Shown in pieces: positions 39,692-48,229 of a DNA stretch of 64,000 bases (within the stretch, counting starts at the first letter, position 1; each line of letters begins with the position of its first letter). Origin of the DNA: Acinetobacter seifertii (GTDB taxonomy: Bacteria; Pseudomonadota; Gammaproteobacteria; Pseudomonadales; Moraxellaceae). The position numbers were made by a program, and so were the translations under genes. The notes under the pieces are model-generated. The model was not told the DNA's origin, ran no database searches, and worked only from the letters and a program-made list of their open reading frames with translations. The stretch covers positions 2,039,204 to 2,103,203 of the forward strand of contig NZ_KB851200.1 in the NCBI RefSeq assembly GCF_000368065.1. Reading direction: 5' to 3'.

Positions 39692-40699
39692 ATGTCTACC
39701 CAACCGCTTATAGAAAAACTCATTGAAGCTCATCTTGATTTTTTAGATGAGGAATTTGCTCAGCCCCAAATCATTCAACAAGAATTTGAGCAATTTTATC
39801 ATTGGTTGGGTAGTCGGCAACTACAACACCTCTGGACCTTTGAACAAATCCAGCAACTGATTCAAAAACAGATTTTAGAAACTCCTGCTTCTGATTTTCT
39901 GCTTGAACAAATTGCAGAACATATTCGCTTTGCACTTATTCATCCAGCCAATGAAAATACAACAATTGAAGATGTTATTCCTGTTTTAACAATTGATGGA
40001 ATTGCGCAATACGTTGCAAGTAAAGAAGAGCATCGTAAAAAAATCATTAAAATGATTGTGAATAATCCTGCATTTTCAGCACTCTTGACTCAGTTGATTC
40101 AACAAACAATGCATGATTACTTAGATGAATCAATGTCAAAACGTGTGCCGGGTGTAGGCCGTTTTATGAAAATGGGGAAATCTGTTCTAGAAACAGTGAC
40201 TGATTCAAATCTAGACGACACGATTAATCATTATTTGCAAAAGAATATTTTAAAACTGAGCCAAATGAGTGAGCGCGTTTTAAATCAACATTTTGACAAT
40301 GAAAAGCTCTATCATTTTCAAGCAAATGTTTGGCATAAAGTTAAAACGATGCCACTTTCTGTTTTGAAAAACTATGTAGAAGTTCAAGATTTATCAAAAA
40401 CTGTAGGTTTAGGACACGAGATTTGGGATCACATTCGTCGAACTGATTACCTGAAACAACAAGTCCATGATGGTATTTACACGTGGTATGTTCGAAATCA
40501 GGAACGTAATTTTGACTTGCTACTGCGTGATCTCAATATTAATGAAAGTTTGATACAACATGAACTGACTCAGTTGCTTGTGCCTGTATTACAGCAATTA
40601 GTTACAACTGGACATTTAAGACGTCGTGCTCGCGTGTATTTAGAGAAATTTTATTATTCTGAAAAAGCATTAAATATTATAAATAACAAAGGCGCTTAA
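39692..40699 (+). CDS. Conserved hypothetical helical protein, 335 aa
   Basis: Not recognised. Soluble, Gln- and Leu-rich and almost wholly helical by appearance, without signal or membrane segment. Seen: DFLDEEFAQPQIIQQEFEQFYHWL near the start (here quoted in part), a central KRVPGVGRFMKMGKS, and a basic C-terminal RRRARVYLEKFYYS. It follows the secreted hydrolase by 26 bp with GTGAG before the ATG, so the two genes form a likely operon. Function open. Confidence 0.72.
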   Translation: MSTQPLIEKLIEAHLDFLDEEFAQPQIIQQEFEQFYHWLGSRQLQHLWTFEQIQQLIQKQILETPASDFLLEQIAEHIRFALIHPANENTTIEDVIPVLTIDGIAQYVASKEEHRKKIIKMIVNNPAFSALLTQLIQQTMHDYLDESMSKRVPGVGRFMKMGKSVLETVTDSNLDDTINHYLQKNILKLSQMSERVLNQHFDNEKLYHFQANVWHKVKTMPLSVLKNYVEVQDLSKTVGLGHEIWDHIRRTDYLKQQVHDGIYTWYVRNQERNFDLLLRDLNINESLIQHELTQLLVPVLQQLVTTGHLRRRARVYLEKFYYSEKALNIINNKGA

Positions 40700-40715
40700 A
40701 GCGCCTTTGTTATTT
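40681..40715. terminator. Shared terminator hairpin for convergent genes
   Basis: Perfect 15-bp stem AAATAACAAAGGCGC / GCGCCTTTGTTATTT with loop TTAAA; overlaps the end of the 335-aa gene and lies 8 bases from the TonB receptor stop. Confidence 0.82.
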
Positions 40716-40722
40716 GTCTTGA

Positions 40723-42978
40723 TTAGAAAGAATATTTTAAAGAAGCGTAATAAGCTCGACCTGGTTCATTGTAGGTTTGGCTGATCGAATTACTGTCTCT
40801 TAAAATTTGTTTATCAAACAAGTTACTTACACCAAAACGCGTACTTATATTATCTGAAAATTTATAACCAACATTAATTCCAGCAGTACTATAGCTTTTT
40901 ACAGTACTAGGCTTAATCGCAGAATTTGTTCCACCTGAACCAATGCCCGATTCGAGTCTATTTTCAGCAAACTGGCGAGATTTTTGACGGCCATATTGAG
41001 TGAATACAAAATTCACATCTAACTGATCTGTAATATCGTAATCAAAAATCGAGTTAATCGTATAATTTGGAACTAAAGATAATGGATTCCCCGTTTGCTT
41101 ATCTTTCGAGTCCATCATATAAGTAAAGTTGTTAGTCCAGCGGATATCACCGAAGTCTAATCCCAAGCTTCCCTCAAAACCTTGAATTAATGCTTTAGGC
41201 GTATTTTCCCAACGTAAGATATTCCACTTGGTATTGGTCACAGCACCAGTATTTGCATTGGTGCTTGAACCATCTACTGTTCCAACAACATTTGTACCAG
41301 CTACAATCTTATCTTTATAGTCATTACGGAACCAAGTTAAGCTCGCATTTACGATATCCTTTTGGAACTGAATACCAAGCTCTTTGTTTACCGAAGTTTC
41401 TGGTTTTAGATCACCATTACCCTGTAATAAACAACGTGAATCAATATTAGCTGGACAACCATTACCATTTGTACTTAACAAATACCCTTCGGCATTTTGA
41501 TACATATTCGGTGCTTTATAGGCTTTTGCTACCCCACCTTTTAAAGTGAAATAATCATTGAGTCTTTGAGTAACGTTTAAGCTTGGACTCCAATTAGAAC
41601 CTGATTTGCTGTGATCATCGAAACGTAAACCTAATACCACATCAGTGCTGTCTGTAAATTTTAGGTTATCTTCGATATATGCAGAAGCAATACGTGATTC
41701 CATTTTACTGCGATTGCCTTTAGCTAATTGATCGCCATAACCCGAACCACTACTGTCTGTACCCTGATTTGTCGAAATATTATCTTTAAATCTGTCTTCA
41801 ACCCATTCAGTACCTACTGTTAATACATGCGGTACATAATATTCAAAAGGAATATTGGCTTCACCATTTAATCGAAGGGTTTCTAAGCGTGAAGTGGCTT
41901 TGTCATCCAGATTATTAATTTTTCCTTCTGTGCTACCGCCCAAACCTTCAGGAAGGCGCTTATTGTGAGTTTTATCATATTGAGCAACGAGCTTACTTTT
42001 ACCCCAAGACCAATCCCCTTCATGCGTTAATGCATAGCTATCACGGTACATAGTATTGGTTTCTTTACCGATGAGCTGCGAAAGAATCGCATCCGCTTGA
42101 GCATTTGCATTTAACTGAGAATCACCAGAATAAATATTGCCTTGTTTGCTAGAAGAAACATCGAGTAAGACAGTTTGCTGGTCTGTTGCCTGCCAAGCTA
42201 AACGGCCTGAAATATCTTTATTTTTAACGCCTTCACGGCCAGCTGCTGTACTGCCTATTGATTTATTAATATCGACGTCGTCAGCTTCTGTTTTATTGTA
42301 ATTACCATATAAACGATAAGACAAAACGTCTTTAATCAATGGCCCACTTACGTTAAAACCAACACGATTTGATGCACCTTCTTTAGAGTCTTCAGGTTGT
42401 GAAGTATAAAACTCTACCGAACCATGGGTTTCATTCGTCACTTTTTTAGTAATAATATTGACTACACCACCTGCTGCACCAGAGCCATAACGAGCTGCTG
42501 CTGGTCCACGTAAAACTTCGATCGACTCGATTGCTTCTGCTGGTACCCAGTTTGAGTCGCCTCGTGTATCACGCTCTCCTTTCCAGCCATAACGGACTGA
42601 GTTACGAGAGTTAATTGGTTTACCGTCCACTAAAATAAGTGTGTTTTCAGGCCCCATTCCACGAATATCAATTTGTCTATTATTACCACGCTGCCCTGTT
42701 GCGCTATTACCAGTTAAATTGACACCCGGCATACGACGTACATAGTCAGAAATATCATTACGAACAGGTAGCTTTTCTAAATCTTCTTTGGTAATCACCG
42801 ACACACCGAGCGATTGCTTCACCTGCTCTTCAGCTGTTACAAAAATTGTTTCCAATTTCACAGGTTCAGCAGGCTTTTCTAATGCTTGTTCTTGCTCACT
42901 TTGTGCAGCATAAGTCATAGACATCATACTTGCCAGTACTGAAACAGAAAGCACTGACTGGATAATACGCTTCGACAT
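40723..42978 (-). CDS. pirA: TonB-dependent ferric-catecholate siderophore receptor (PfeA/FepA/PirA-like)
   Basis: Outer-membrane receptor for iron-loaded catecholate siderophores, energised by TonB-ExbBD. Seen: signal peptide MSKRIIQSVLSVSVLASMM, TonB box LETIFVTA, plug motif DISDYVRRMPGVNLTGNSA with RGMGPENTLILVDGKPI and VLRGPAAARYGSGAAGGV, and a 22-strand barrel ending in Phe. ATG 42978 has GGGA six bases upstream; an upstream TTG is not used here. 751 aa. A Fur box lies upstream. The pirA symbol is a family-level guess, since FepA, PfeA and PirA are close relatives. Confidence 0.85.
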   Translation of the reverse strand: MSKRIIQSVLSVSVLASMMSMTYAAQSEQEQALEKPAEPVKLETIFVTAEEQVKQSLGVSVITKEDLEKLPVRNDISDYVRRMPGVNLTGNSATGQRGNNRQIDIRGMGPENTLILVDGKPINSRNSVRYGWKGERDTRGDSNWVPAEAIESIEVLRGPAAARYGSGAAGGVVNIITKKVTNETHGSVEFYTSQPEDSKEGASNRVGFNVSGPLIKDVLSYRLYGNYNKTEADDVDINKSIGSTAAGREGVKNKDISGRLAWQATDQQTVLLDVSSSKQGNIYSGDSQLNANAQADAILSQLIGKETNTMYRDSYALTHEGDWSWGKSKLVAQYDKTHNKRLPEGLGGSTEGKINNLDDKATSRLETLRLNGEANIPFEYYVPHVLTVGTEWVEDRFKDNISTNQGTDSSGSGYGDQLAKGNRSKMESRIASAYIEDNLKFTDSTDVVLGLRFDDHSKSGSNWSPSLNVTQRLNDYFTLKGGVAKAYKAPNMYQNAEGYLLSTNGNGCPANIDSRCLLQGNGDLKPETSVNKELGIQFQKDIVNASLTWFRNDYKDKIVAGTNVVGTVDGSSTNANTGAVTNTKWNILRWENTPKALIQGFEGSLGLDFGDIRWTNNFTYMMDSKDKQTGNPLSLVPNYTINSIFDYDITDQLDVNFVFTQYGRQKSRQFAENRLESGIGSGGTNSAIKPSTVKSYSTAGINVGYKFSDNISTRFGVSNLFDKQILRDSNSISQTYNEPGRAYYASLKYSF

Positions 42979-43059
42979 AAGTATTCCCAATATATTGATT
43001 TATTAAACATCTCTCATTTTCAGTTTCGCATTGTAACAAAGATAAATAAAATTACAAAT

Positions 43060-43078
43060 GATATTGATAATAATTATC
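43060..43078 (-). promoter_or_regulatory. Fur box before the siderophore receptor gene
   Basis: GATATTGATAATAATTATC matches the Fur consensus GATAATGATAATCATTATC at 17 of 19 positions. It is 82 bp before the receptor ATG, so iron-repressed expression is expected. Confidence 0.88.
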
Positions 43079-43097
43079 ATTATTTATATTGAATAAT

Positions 43098-43126
43098 AAA
43101 AAAACCTCATTTAGAGGCTTTTTTAT
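43098..43126 (-). terminator. Intrinsic terminator of nfuA
   Basis: Minus-strand hairpin GCCTC / GAGGT with A and T tracts, loop TAAAT, 19 bases past the nfuA stop. Confidence 0.85.
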
Positions 43127-43144
43127 TTCACTTTTCAAATAATT

Positions 43145-43783
43145 TTATTTGAAGTAAGCGCCTTCAGCTTGTGTATGGTCTGTTTGGTCAACCACACGTT
43201 GAAGCTCAGGAATGTTTTCTTTCAAGGTTGTTTCTACACCTTGTTTTAAAGTCACATCAATTGCAGAACAACCTTGGCAACCACCACCAAATTTTAATAC
43301 AGCAGTTAAACCATGTTCTGGGTCGTCTTGTACTTCTACCAAACTACAGTTACCGCCATGCCCTGCAAGACCTGGGTTAATTTCTGCTTGAAGAATATAA
43401 GTAATACGTTCTTCAATTGAAGCATCTGGTCCTACACGTGGCACTTTTGAATTTGGTGCACGGAAAGTTAACTGACCACCGAAACGGTCTTTGTTGTAAT
43501 CAATTACAGCGTCTAAAAGATATGGAATAGACGGTGCATCAATGTATGCAGGAAAATCAGGATAGTCCTGTTTATAATCCGTTGGCACCACTTCTTCTGG
43601 TGCGCTATATGCCATACAGCACTCTGCACGTGGTGTACCCGGATGTTCAACAAAAATTCGAACGCCAATTCCCGGAGTATTTTGCTTCGCCAATAATTCG
43701 TGCAAATACTCTTGTGCAGATGGTGTAATCAAAAGGTTCGGAATTTCTTCTGCAACAGCAGTGTTGGTGTTCTCAGTCGACAT
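43145..43783 (-). CDS. nfuA: Fe-S biogenesis protein NfuA
   Basis: Carrier that delivers 4Fe-4S clusters to targets under stress. Seen: N-terminal degenerate A-type domain and a C-terminal Nfu domain with C169-x-x-C172 (GGGCQGCS). The ATG at 43783 has GAGGAA seven bases upstream and gives 212 aa; a TTG five codons earlier overlaps that site. Longer N-terminus than E. coli NfuA (191 aa) is normal for Acinetobacter. Adjacent to a divergent rhomboid gene and beside an iron-receptor gene. Confidence 0.95.
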   Translation of the reverse strand: MSTENTNTAVAEEIPNLLITPSAQEYLHELLAKQNTPGIGVRIFVEHPGTPRAECCMAYSAPEEVVPTDYKQDYPDFPAYIDAPSIPYLLDAVIDYNKDRFGGQLTFRAPNSKVPRVGPDASIEERITYILQAEINPGLAGHGGNCSLVEVQDDPEHGLTAVLKFGGGCQGCSAIDVTLKQGVETTLKENIPELQRVVDQTDHTQAEGAYFK

Positions 43784-43941
43784 AACAATATTCCTCAAGC
43801 TGATGCCTTTATATTAACCGAAGATGAGGTGGATTTAAAAAAAATCAACTAAATTTGTCGGATTTATACACAACAGGGTTTCAAGTTGTATTTTTAATGG
43901 CATTATTGACCCCAGTATTGATCATTTTTTAAATATTTCTT

Positions 43942-44559
43942 ATGTTGAATTTGCCGTTTAACCATACCATTACCCTTATTATTATTACGGTCATCGTGTC
44001 TTTACTTGCTTTTAGCAATCAAAATGTTATGAATCGTCTGATCTTCTGGCCACCTGCAATGCAACGTGGACAATTTGATCGTTTCATCACACATGGCTTT
44101 ATTCATGCAGATGGGACACATTTACTGTTCAACATGATTACCCTGTTTTTCTTTGGCAGTATTATTGAGAGTTTTTATCGCCAATATTTTTATGACATGG
44201 GCTTTGTGTTGTTCTATTTAGGCGGTTTAATTTTTGCGATTTTACCAAGCTATCTACAACATAAAAATGATGCAAACTGGGCAAGTCTTGGAGCTTCAGG
44301 AGCGGTATCTGCTGTTCTATTTGCTTATATTCTGTTTCAGCCATGGAAGCTGATTTTTGTATTTTTTATTCCTGTACCAGCGATTATTTTTGCGGTTTTA
44401 TATGTCGCTTATAGCATTTGGGCAGGCAAACGTGGCAATACTCATATTAACCATAGTGCCCATTTATGGGGTGCGGCTTACGGCGTGATTGTAACAATCT
44501 TGATTGAACCAAGAGTGATTCCGCATTTCCTAGATCAACTTACCCGTTTACCATTTTAA
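43942..44559 (+). CDS. Rhomboid family intramembrane serine protease
   Basis: Second rhomboid in the window. Seen: six hydrophobic segments, HADGTHLLFNMITLFFFGS, catalytic Ser in GASGAVSAVLF, and a second-site His in HSAHLWGAA. 205 aa, a minimal rhomboid core. It is not near a GlyGly-CTERM protein gene in this window, so a rhombosortase role is not supported. Substrates unknown. A terminator follows. Confidence 0.9.
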   Translation: MLNLPFNHTITLIIITVIVSLLAFSNQNVMNRLIFWPPAMQRGQFDRFITHGFIHADGTHLLFNMITLFFFGSIIESFYRQYFYDMGFVLFYLGGLIFAILPSYLQHKNDANWASLGASGAVSAVLFAYILFQPWKLIFVFFIPVPAIIFAVLYVAYSIWAGKRGNTHINHSAHLWGAAYGVIVTILIEPRVIPHFLDQLTRLPF

Positions 44560-44572
44560 AATGAATATTTCT

Positions 44573-44602
44573 GAAAAGCCCTAGATGGGCTTTTCTTTTT
44601 TT
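44573..44602 (+). terminator. Intrinsic terminator after the rhomboid gene
   Basis: Stem GAAAAGCCC / GGGCTTTTC, loop TAGAT, T tract. Confidence 0.93.
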
Positions 44603-44728
44603 CTCATTTATTTATGAGCATAAATGCTCAGACATTTTTCTGATTTTCTTTGATCAATTCCTTGTTTTGATTGCAAAAACCATCTGATTAAACTCATGCA
44701 CAATTCTTTTAATAATTCAGATGATACA

Positions 44729-46405
44729 ATGAAGTACAAAGCTCTTTTATCTAGTCTTTCCATTGCTTTATTTAGCTTATCTTTAGCTGGCTGTAACGAT
44801 AATAATTCACAAGAAACTGCAGCAACTACATCAAAGCAACCCAATATTCTGTTCATTATGGCCGATGACTTAGGCTATTCAGATTTAGGAGCCTTTGGTG
44901 GTGAAATTCATACGCCTAATATTGATAGTCTGGCGCAAGAAGGTCGACTTTTAACGGACTATCATACTGCACCAACTTGTTCCCCTACTCGCTCGCAACT
45001 CATTTCTGGTACTGACCATCATCTAGCAGGTATAGGAGCTATGGCTGAGCTTACACCAGACCATTTAAAAGGGCAGCCAGGCTATGAAGGTTATTTAAAT
45101 GAACGCTCTTTATCGATTGCTCAGGTGCTCAAAGACAATGGTTATCGGACATATATTAGTGGTAAGTGGCATTTAGGGTTAACCCCTGAAACCAATGCAC
45201 ATGCCAAAGGTTTTGATCATTCATTTACCTTATTACAAGGTCTAGACCATCACTTTAAACAAGCTCCAAGTGCCTTTAAACGAAACTCGACCTATACCGA
45301 AGATGGACAAATTATTCCTGTTTCAGCATTACCTGATGACTTCTTCTCAACCAACTATTTTACCGACAAATTACTGAGCTACTTAGAGTCAGGTAAAAAT
45401 AGTGGCAAGCCCTTCTTTGCCTATGCTGCCTATACCGCACCTCACTGGCCTATACAGGCACCTGCTGAATACCGTGACAAATATCGTGGCGTTTATGATG
45501 TTGGCTACGATGCTATTCGTAAAGCACGTATAGCTCGCCAAAAGCAGCTTGGAATTATTCCGGAAAACTTTGAAGCAGCAGAACCAATTGCGACCCAAAA
45601 CGCACCACAAAAATATGGAAAGTGGGATGAGTTAACAGCTGAACAAAAAGCACTTGAAGCCCGAAAAATGGAAATCTACGCAGGTATGGTAGAAAATCTT
45701 GATGCCAACGTAGGCCGAATTATCCAATATCTAAAACAAAATAATCTTTATGAAAATACTTTAATTTTCTTTGTTTCTGACAATGGCGCAGAAGGTTTTA
45801 TTCGTGGCGGATATGGTAGTGAATCTGGTTTTGATAACTCTGTAGCAAACGTAGGTACGCCTACTTCCTACCACTATATTGGACCACGTTGGGCCGAGGT
45901 CAGTGCGGCGCCTTTCCACTTATGGAAAGATACTGCTGGCGAAGGTGCAACGACTGCCCCTGCTATTGTGAAATTACCAAATCAGAAAAAAGCAGAAGCA
46001 ACCAATCATAGCTTTGCATCTGTACTCGACGTTTTTCCAACCTTATTAGATTATGCCCATATTCAAGTCCCTCAGGGCCAATATAAAGGTCGAACCATTA
46101 ATACACCGAGCGGTTATTCTTGGAAATCTGTACTTGAAAATAAATCACAAACCATCCGTCCAGCAAATTTCAGCTTTGCCGATGAACTCCATGGCAGTAA
46201 ATATGCCAAACAAGGCGAATGGAAAATTGCGCTTCAAGGTCGCCCTGAATTAGGCACGAGTACTTGGGAACTCTATAACATTGCCACTGACCGTGGTGAA
46301 AACCACAATGTTGCGCAGCTTTACCCAGCAAAAGTACAAGAGTTGCTCTCGGTTTATCAAAAATACACTGAACAAAATGGCGTACAGGAATATAACGCCA
46401 AATGA
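44729..46405 (+). CDS. Arylsulfatase lipoprotein (formylglycine-dependent type)
   Basis: Type I sulfatase releasing sulfate from sulfate esters; a scavenging role for sulfur is likely. Seen: lipoprotein signal MKYKALLSSLSIALFSLSLAGC with lipidated Cys22, metal-binding ADDLGYSDLG with D46-D47, and the sulfatase signature C84-S-P-T-R in APTCSPTRSQLISGTDHH. This Cys is the one converted to formylglycine. ATG 44729 is chosen for the signal; an ATG at 44696 adds 11 residues. 558 aa. The last four bases ATGA overlap the next gene, its likely activator. Confidence 0.93.
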   Translation: MKYKALLSSLSIALFSLSLAGCNDNNSQETAATTSKQPNILFIMADDLGYSDLGAFGGEIHTPNIDSLAQEGRLLTDYHTAPTCSPTRSQLISGTDHHLAGIGAMAELTPDHLKGQPGYEGYLNERSLSIAQVLKDNGYRTYISGKWHLGLTPETNAHAKGFDHSFTLLQGLDHHFKQAPSAFKRNSTYTEDGQIIPVSALPDDFFSTNYFTDKLLSYLESGKNSGKPFFAYAAYTAPHWPIQAPAEYRDKYRGVYDVGYDAIRKARIARQKQLGIIPENFEAAEPIATQNAPQKYGKWDELTAEQKALEARKMEIYAGMVENLDANVGRIIQYLKQNNLYENTLIFFVSDNGAEGFIRGGYGSESGFDNSVANVGTPTSYHYIGPRWAEVSAAPFHLWKDTAGEGATTAPAIVKLPNQKKAEATNHSFASVLDVFPTLLDYAHIQVPQGQYKGRTINTPSGYSWKSVLENKSQTIRPANFSFADELHGSKYAKQGEWKIALQGRPELGTSTWELYNIATDRGENHNVAQLYPAKVQELLSVYQKYTEQNGVQEYNAK

Positions 46406-47409
46406 AATTGAAACTGGTTCTAAGCACTACAATCAGCCTGTTATTCATCACAGGCTGTAGTAAGTCTGAACATAGCTCTGACACAAAAACAGTTTTACCA
46501 AAGCAAGCCATCCCATCGGCTGCTTTGGGCTCTATTGAACAGTGTAAAAGCTATACAGGCCTTCCTGCAGATTGGCTTAAAAATACAACGGCTGGAATGG
46601 TGTTCATTCCAGATGGACATTTTAATTTTGGTTCTGAAAAAGCTTATCCTGATGAGCTTAATTTTGGGAAAAAACAGCGGGAAGTCAAAGGATTCTGGAT
46701 TGATCAAACTGAGGTCACTGTTGCTCAGTTCTCAAGTTTTGTAAAAGCCACGGGTTATATTACCGATGCTGAAAAACAAAAACAGGCGGCTGTTTTTTCA
46801 CCAGACCCTCATCACCCACAGCAATGGTGGCAACTCAAATCTGGATATACCTGGAAAATGCCAAATGGCCAAAATGGCGCACTTCCCAACCCTCATGAAC
46901 CTGTACGCTACGTGACAAAAAATGATGCTGAGCATTATGCAGTTTGGCTAGGACGCGATTTACCCACAGAACTTGAATGGGAGTACGCCGCTAAAGCAAA
47001 CTCACATACCGACACGCCTTTACACCAAGCACCTACTGATGAACATCAGCATCCCCAAGCAAATTACTGGCAAGGTGTATTTCCTTTTGAAAATTTGAAT
47101 CAAGACCATTTTACTGGTATTGCTCCTGTTGGCTGTTTTAAACCTAATGGCTTTAAACTATTCGATATGATTGGAAATGTTTGGGAATGGACATCCTCTC
47201 CCTACCAAGGCGCGCATGATCAACATATGGGTAATTATTCTGATTTAAGACAAAAAGAAATGAGCAGTACCCAATATGTCATTAAAGGAGGCTCATTTTT
47301 GTGCGCTGAAAATTATTGTTCACGTTATCGAAATAGTAGCCGTTACCCTCAAGATTTTGATTTAGCTGCTACACATGTTGGTTTTAGAACAATTTTACGT
47401 ACACCTTAA
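46402..47409 (+). CDS. Formylglycine-generating enzyme family protein, lipoprotein
   Basis: SUMF1-type enzyme that oxidises the sulfatase cysteine to formylglycine. Seen: lipoprotein signal MKLKLVLSTTISLLFITGC (lipid Cys19), FGE-sulfatase domain from about residue 60 with GMVFIPDGHFNFGSE, VGEWTSS-like NVWEWTSSPYQG, and KGGSFLCAENYCSRYRNSSR at the end with active-site C301 and C306 spaced as in human SUMF1. 335 aa. Start ATGA overlaps the sulfatase stop by four bases, so co-translation is likely. The envelope location is unusual, since most bacterial FGEs act in the cytosol. Confidence 0.92.
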   Translation: MKLKLVLSTTISLLFITGCSKSEHSSDTKTVLPKQAIPSAALGSIEQCKSYTGLPADWLKNTTAGMVFIPDGHFNFGSEKAYPDELNFGKKQREVKGFWIDQTEVTVAQFSSFVKATGYITDAEKQKQAAVFSPDPHHPQQWWQLKSGYTWKMPNGQNGALPNPHEPVRYVTKNDAEHYAVWLGRDLPTELEWEYAAKANSHTDTPLHQAPTDEHQHPQANYWQGVFPFENLNQDHFTGIAPVGCFKPNGFKLFDMIGNVWEWTSSPYQGAHDQHMGNYSDLRQKEMSSTQYVIKGGSFLCAENYCSRYRNSSRYPQDFDLAATHVGFRTILRTP

Positions 47410-47453
47410 CAAGTTAAAACTATTTTGTAGTATTGATATTTCTTAACCAAAAG

Positions 47454-47482
47454 TAGATCGAAAAACGATCTAATAATTTTTA
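47454..47482 (+). terminator. Likely terminator of the sulfatase/FGE operon
   Basis: Stem TAGATCG / CGATCTA with loop AAAAA, followed by AT-rich bases with a T run; weaker than others here. Confidence 0.55.
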
Positions 47483-47524
47483 TAGTAAATAGTAAAAGGG
47501 AGAATGATAAAAAGTGAGAACAAT

Positions 47525-47689
47525 ATGAAAGTATTACTAGTTTGTGCAGCAGCAATTTTCACACTATCACTATCTGCTTGTGCAGTTTATACCCCAGCTG
47601 GCAGTGTGGTGGTCGATCCGGATTCGCCTTATCACAATCATCCAGGTGATTTTTGTCCACCAGGACAAGCTAAAAAAGGCCGTTGCTAA
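47525..47689 (+). CDS. Tiny predicted lipoprotein, 54 aa
   Basis: Not a named family. Signal MKVLLVCAAAIFTLSLSAC with lipid Cys19, then VYTPAGSVVVDPDSPYHNH and GDFCPPGQAKKGRC with two cysteines. GAGAACAAT before ATG 47525 is used as start; an ATG at 47504 would have its ribosome binding site almost touching. Similar short, Pro- and Cys-rich envelope lipoproteins occur widely in Acinetobacter. Function unknown. Its stop codon lies in the left arm of a 10-bp inverted repeat. Confidence 0.72.
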   Translation: MKVLLVCAAAIFTLSLSACAVYTPAGSVVVDPDSPYHNHPGDFCPPGQAKKGRC

Positions 47690-47732
47690 AGGTTTAGATA
47701 GACTGTAACGAATTGACCTTGCCCTTTAGCAA
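47683..47732. repeat. Perfect inverted repeat TTGCTAAAGG/CCTTTAGCAA
   Basis: TTGCTAAAGG at 47683-47692 and CCTTTAGCAA at 47723-47732, 30 bases between. The left arm contains the stop codon of the tiny lipoprotein gene. First element of the structured stretch described below. Confidence 0.75.
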
Positions 47733-48229
47733 GATGACTTACAGCTCACGTGAAGGGTTTCACCCAAAATTAGATGGGGCGAAACTAGAAAATTATGGTG
47801 CAAAAAAATCACCATATCCCCAAGATTTTTAAAAGACAATCTTACGTTGTCTTCCATCTAGTTTCACCCCAATTCTTTCTTATTCCGTTTCACTAGTCTT
47901 ATCGTTTAATAAAAAAGTCTAGTTTTTTAATCATCATCGTATCTTTTTTATTGATACATTTTGAACATTTTATCTTCAGTTTAGACCTGATGAATTCGCT
48001 CTATACAAAATAATCATTTATGTAACGTAAGTCCATAAAAATGTTCTAGAAATGTGAAAAAAAATGAGGTAAAAATGAGATCGAATTATCATAAAAATTC
48101 ACTCAAACTACCTCTATCACATAAATAATTTAATTTTCATTTTGTCAGTTATTGCCACTCGTTTCTTTACGTTGGCATAGATAATGTATACACCTGTATA
48201 TTAATGATACCGTACAAGTGAGATATTTT
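47690..48229. other. 540-bp intergenic region, first half highly structured
   Basis: No ORF with a start and ribosome binding site. The first 240 bases hold nested inverted repeats (47683-47925, see separate entries), the remainder is AT-rich and plausibly holds the promoter of the 515-aa gene. Confidence 0.7.
47757..47925. ncRNA. Candidate structured RNA or DNA element with alternative stems
   Basis: Seen: GTTTCACCC at 47757-47765, GGGGCGAAACTAGA at 47776-47789 and TCTAGTTTCACCCC at 47857-47870. The middle copy can pair with the third (14 bp, one C-A mismatch) or with the first (8 of 9 bp), so the two folds exclude each other. Inside the long stem are two perfect 7-bp hairpins, TATGGTG/CACCATA (47794-47816) and AAGACAA/TTGTCTT (47833-47853), giving a three-way junction. 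A further GTTTCACTAG at 47887-47896 precedes an imperfect hairpin and a T run near 47923. Expression and strand are not known. Confidence 0.5.

Noticed and set aside
43942..44559. Rhombosortase
   Set aside because: No GlyGly-CTERM target gene adjacent in this window; plain rhomboid motifs only.
47757..47925. Integron attC, pdif (XerC/D) site or CRISPR repeat
   Set aside because: GTTTCAC copies lack attC R'/R'' ends, lack the XerC/XerD core, and are not regularly spaced direct repeats with unique spacers.
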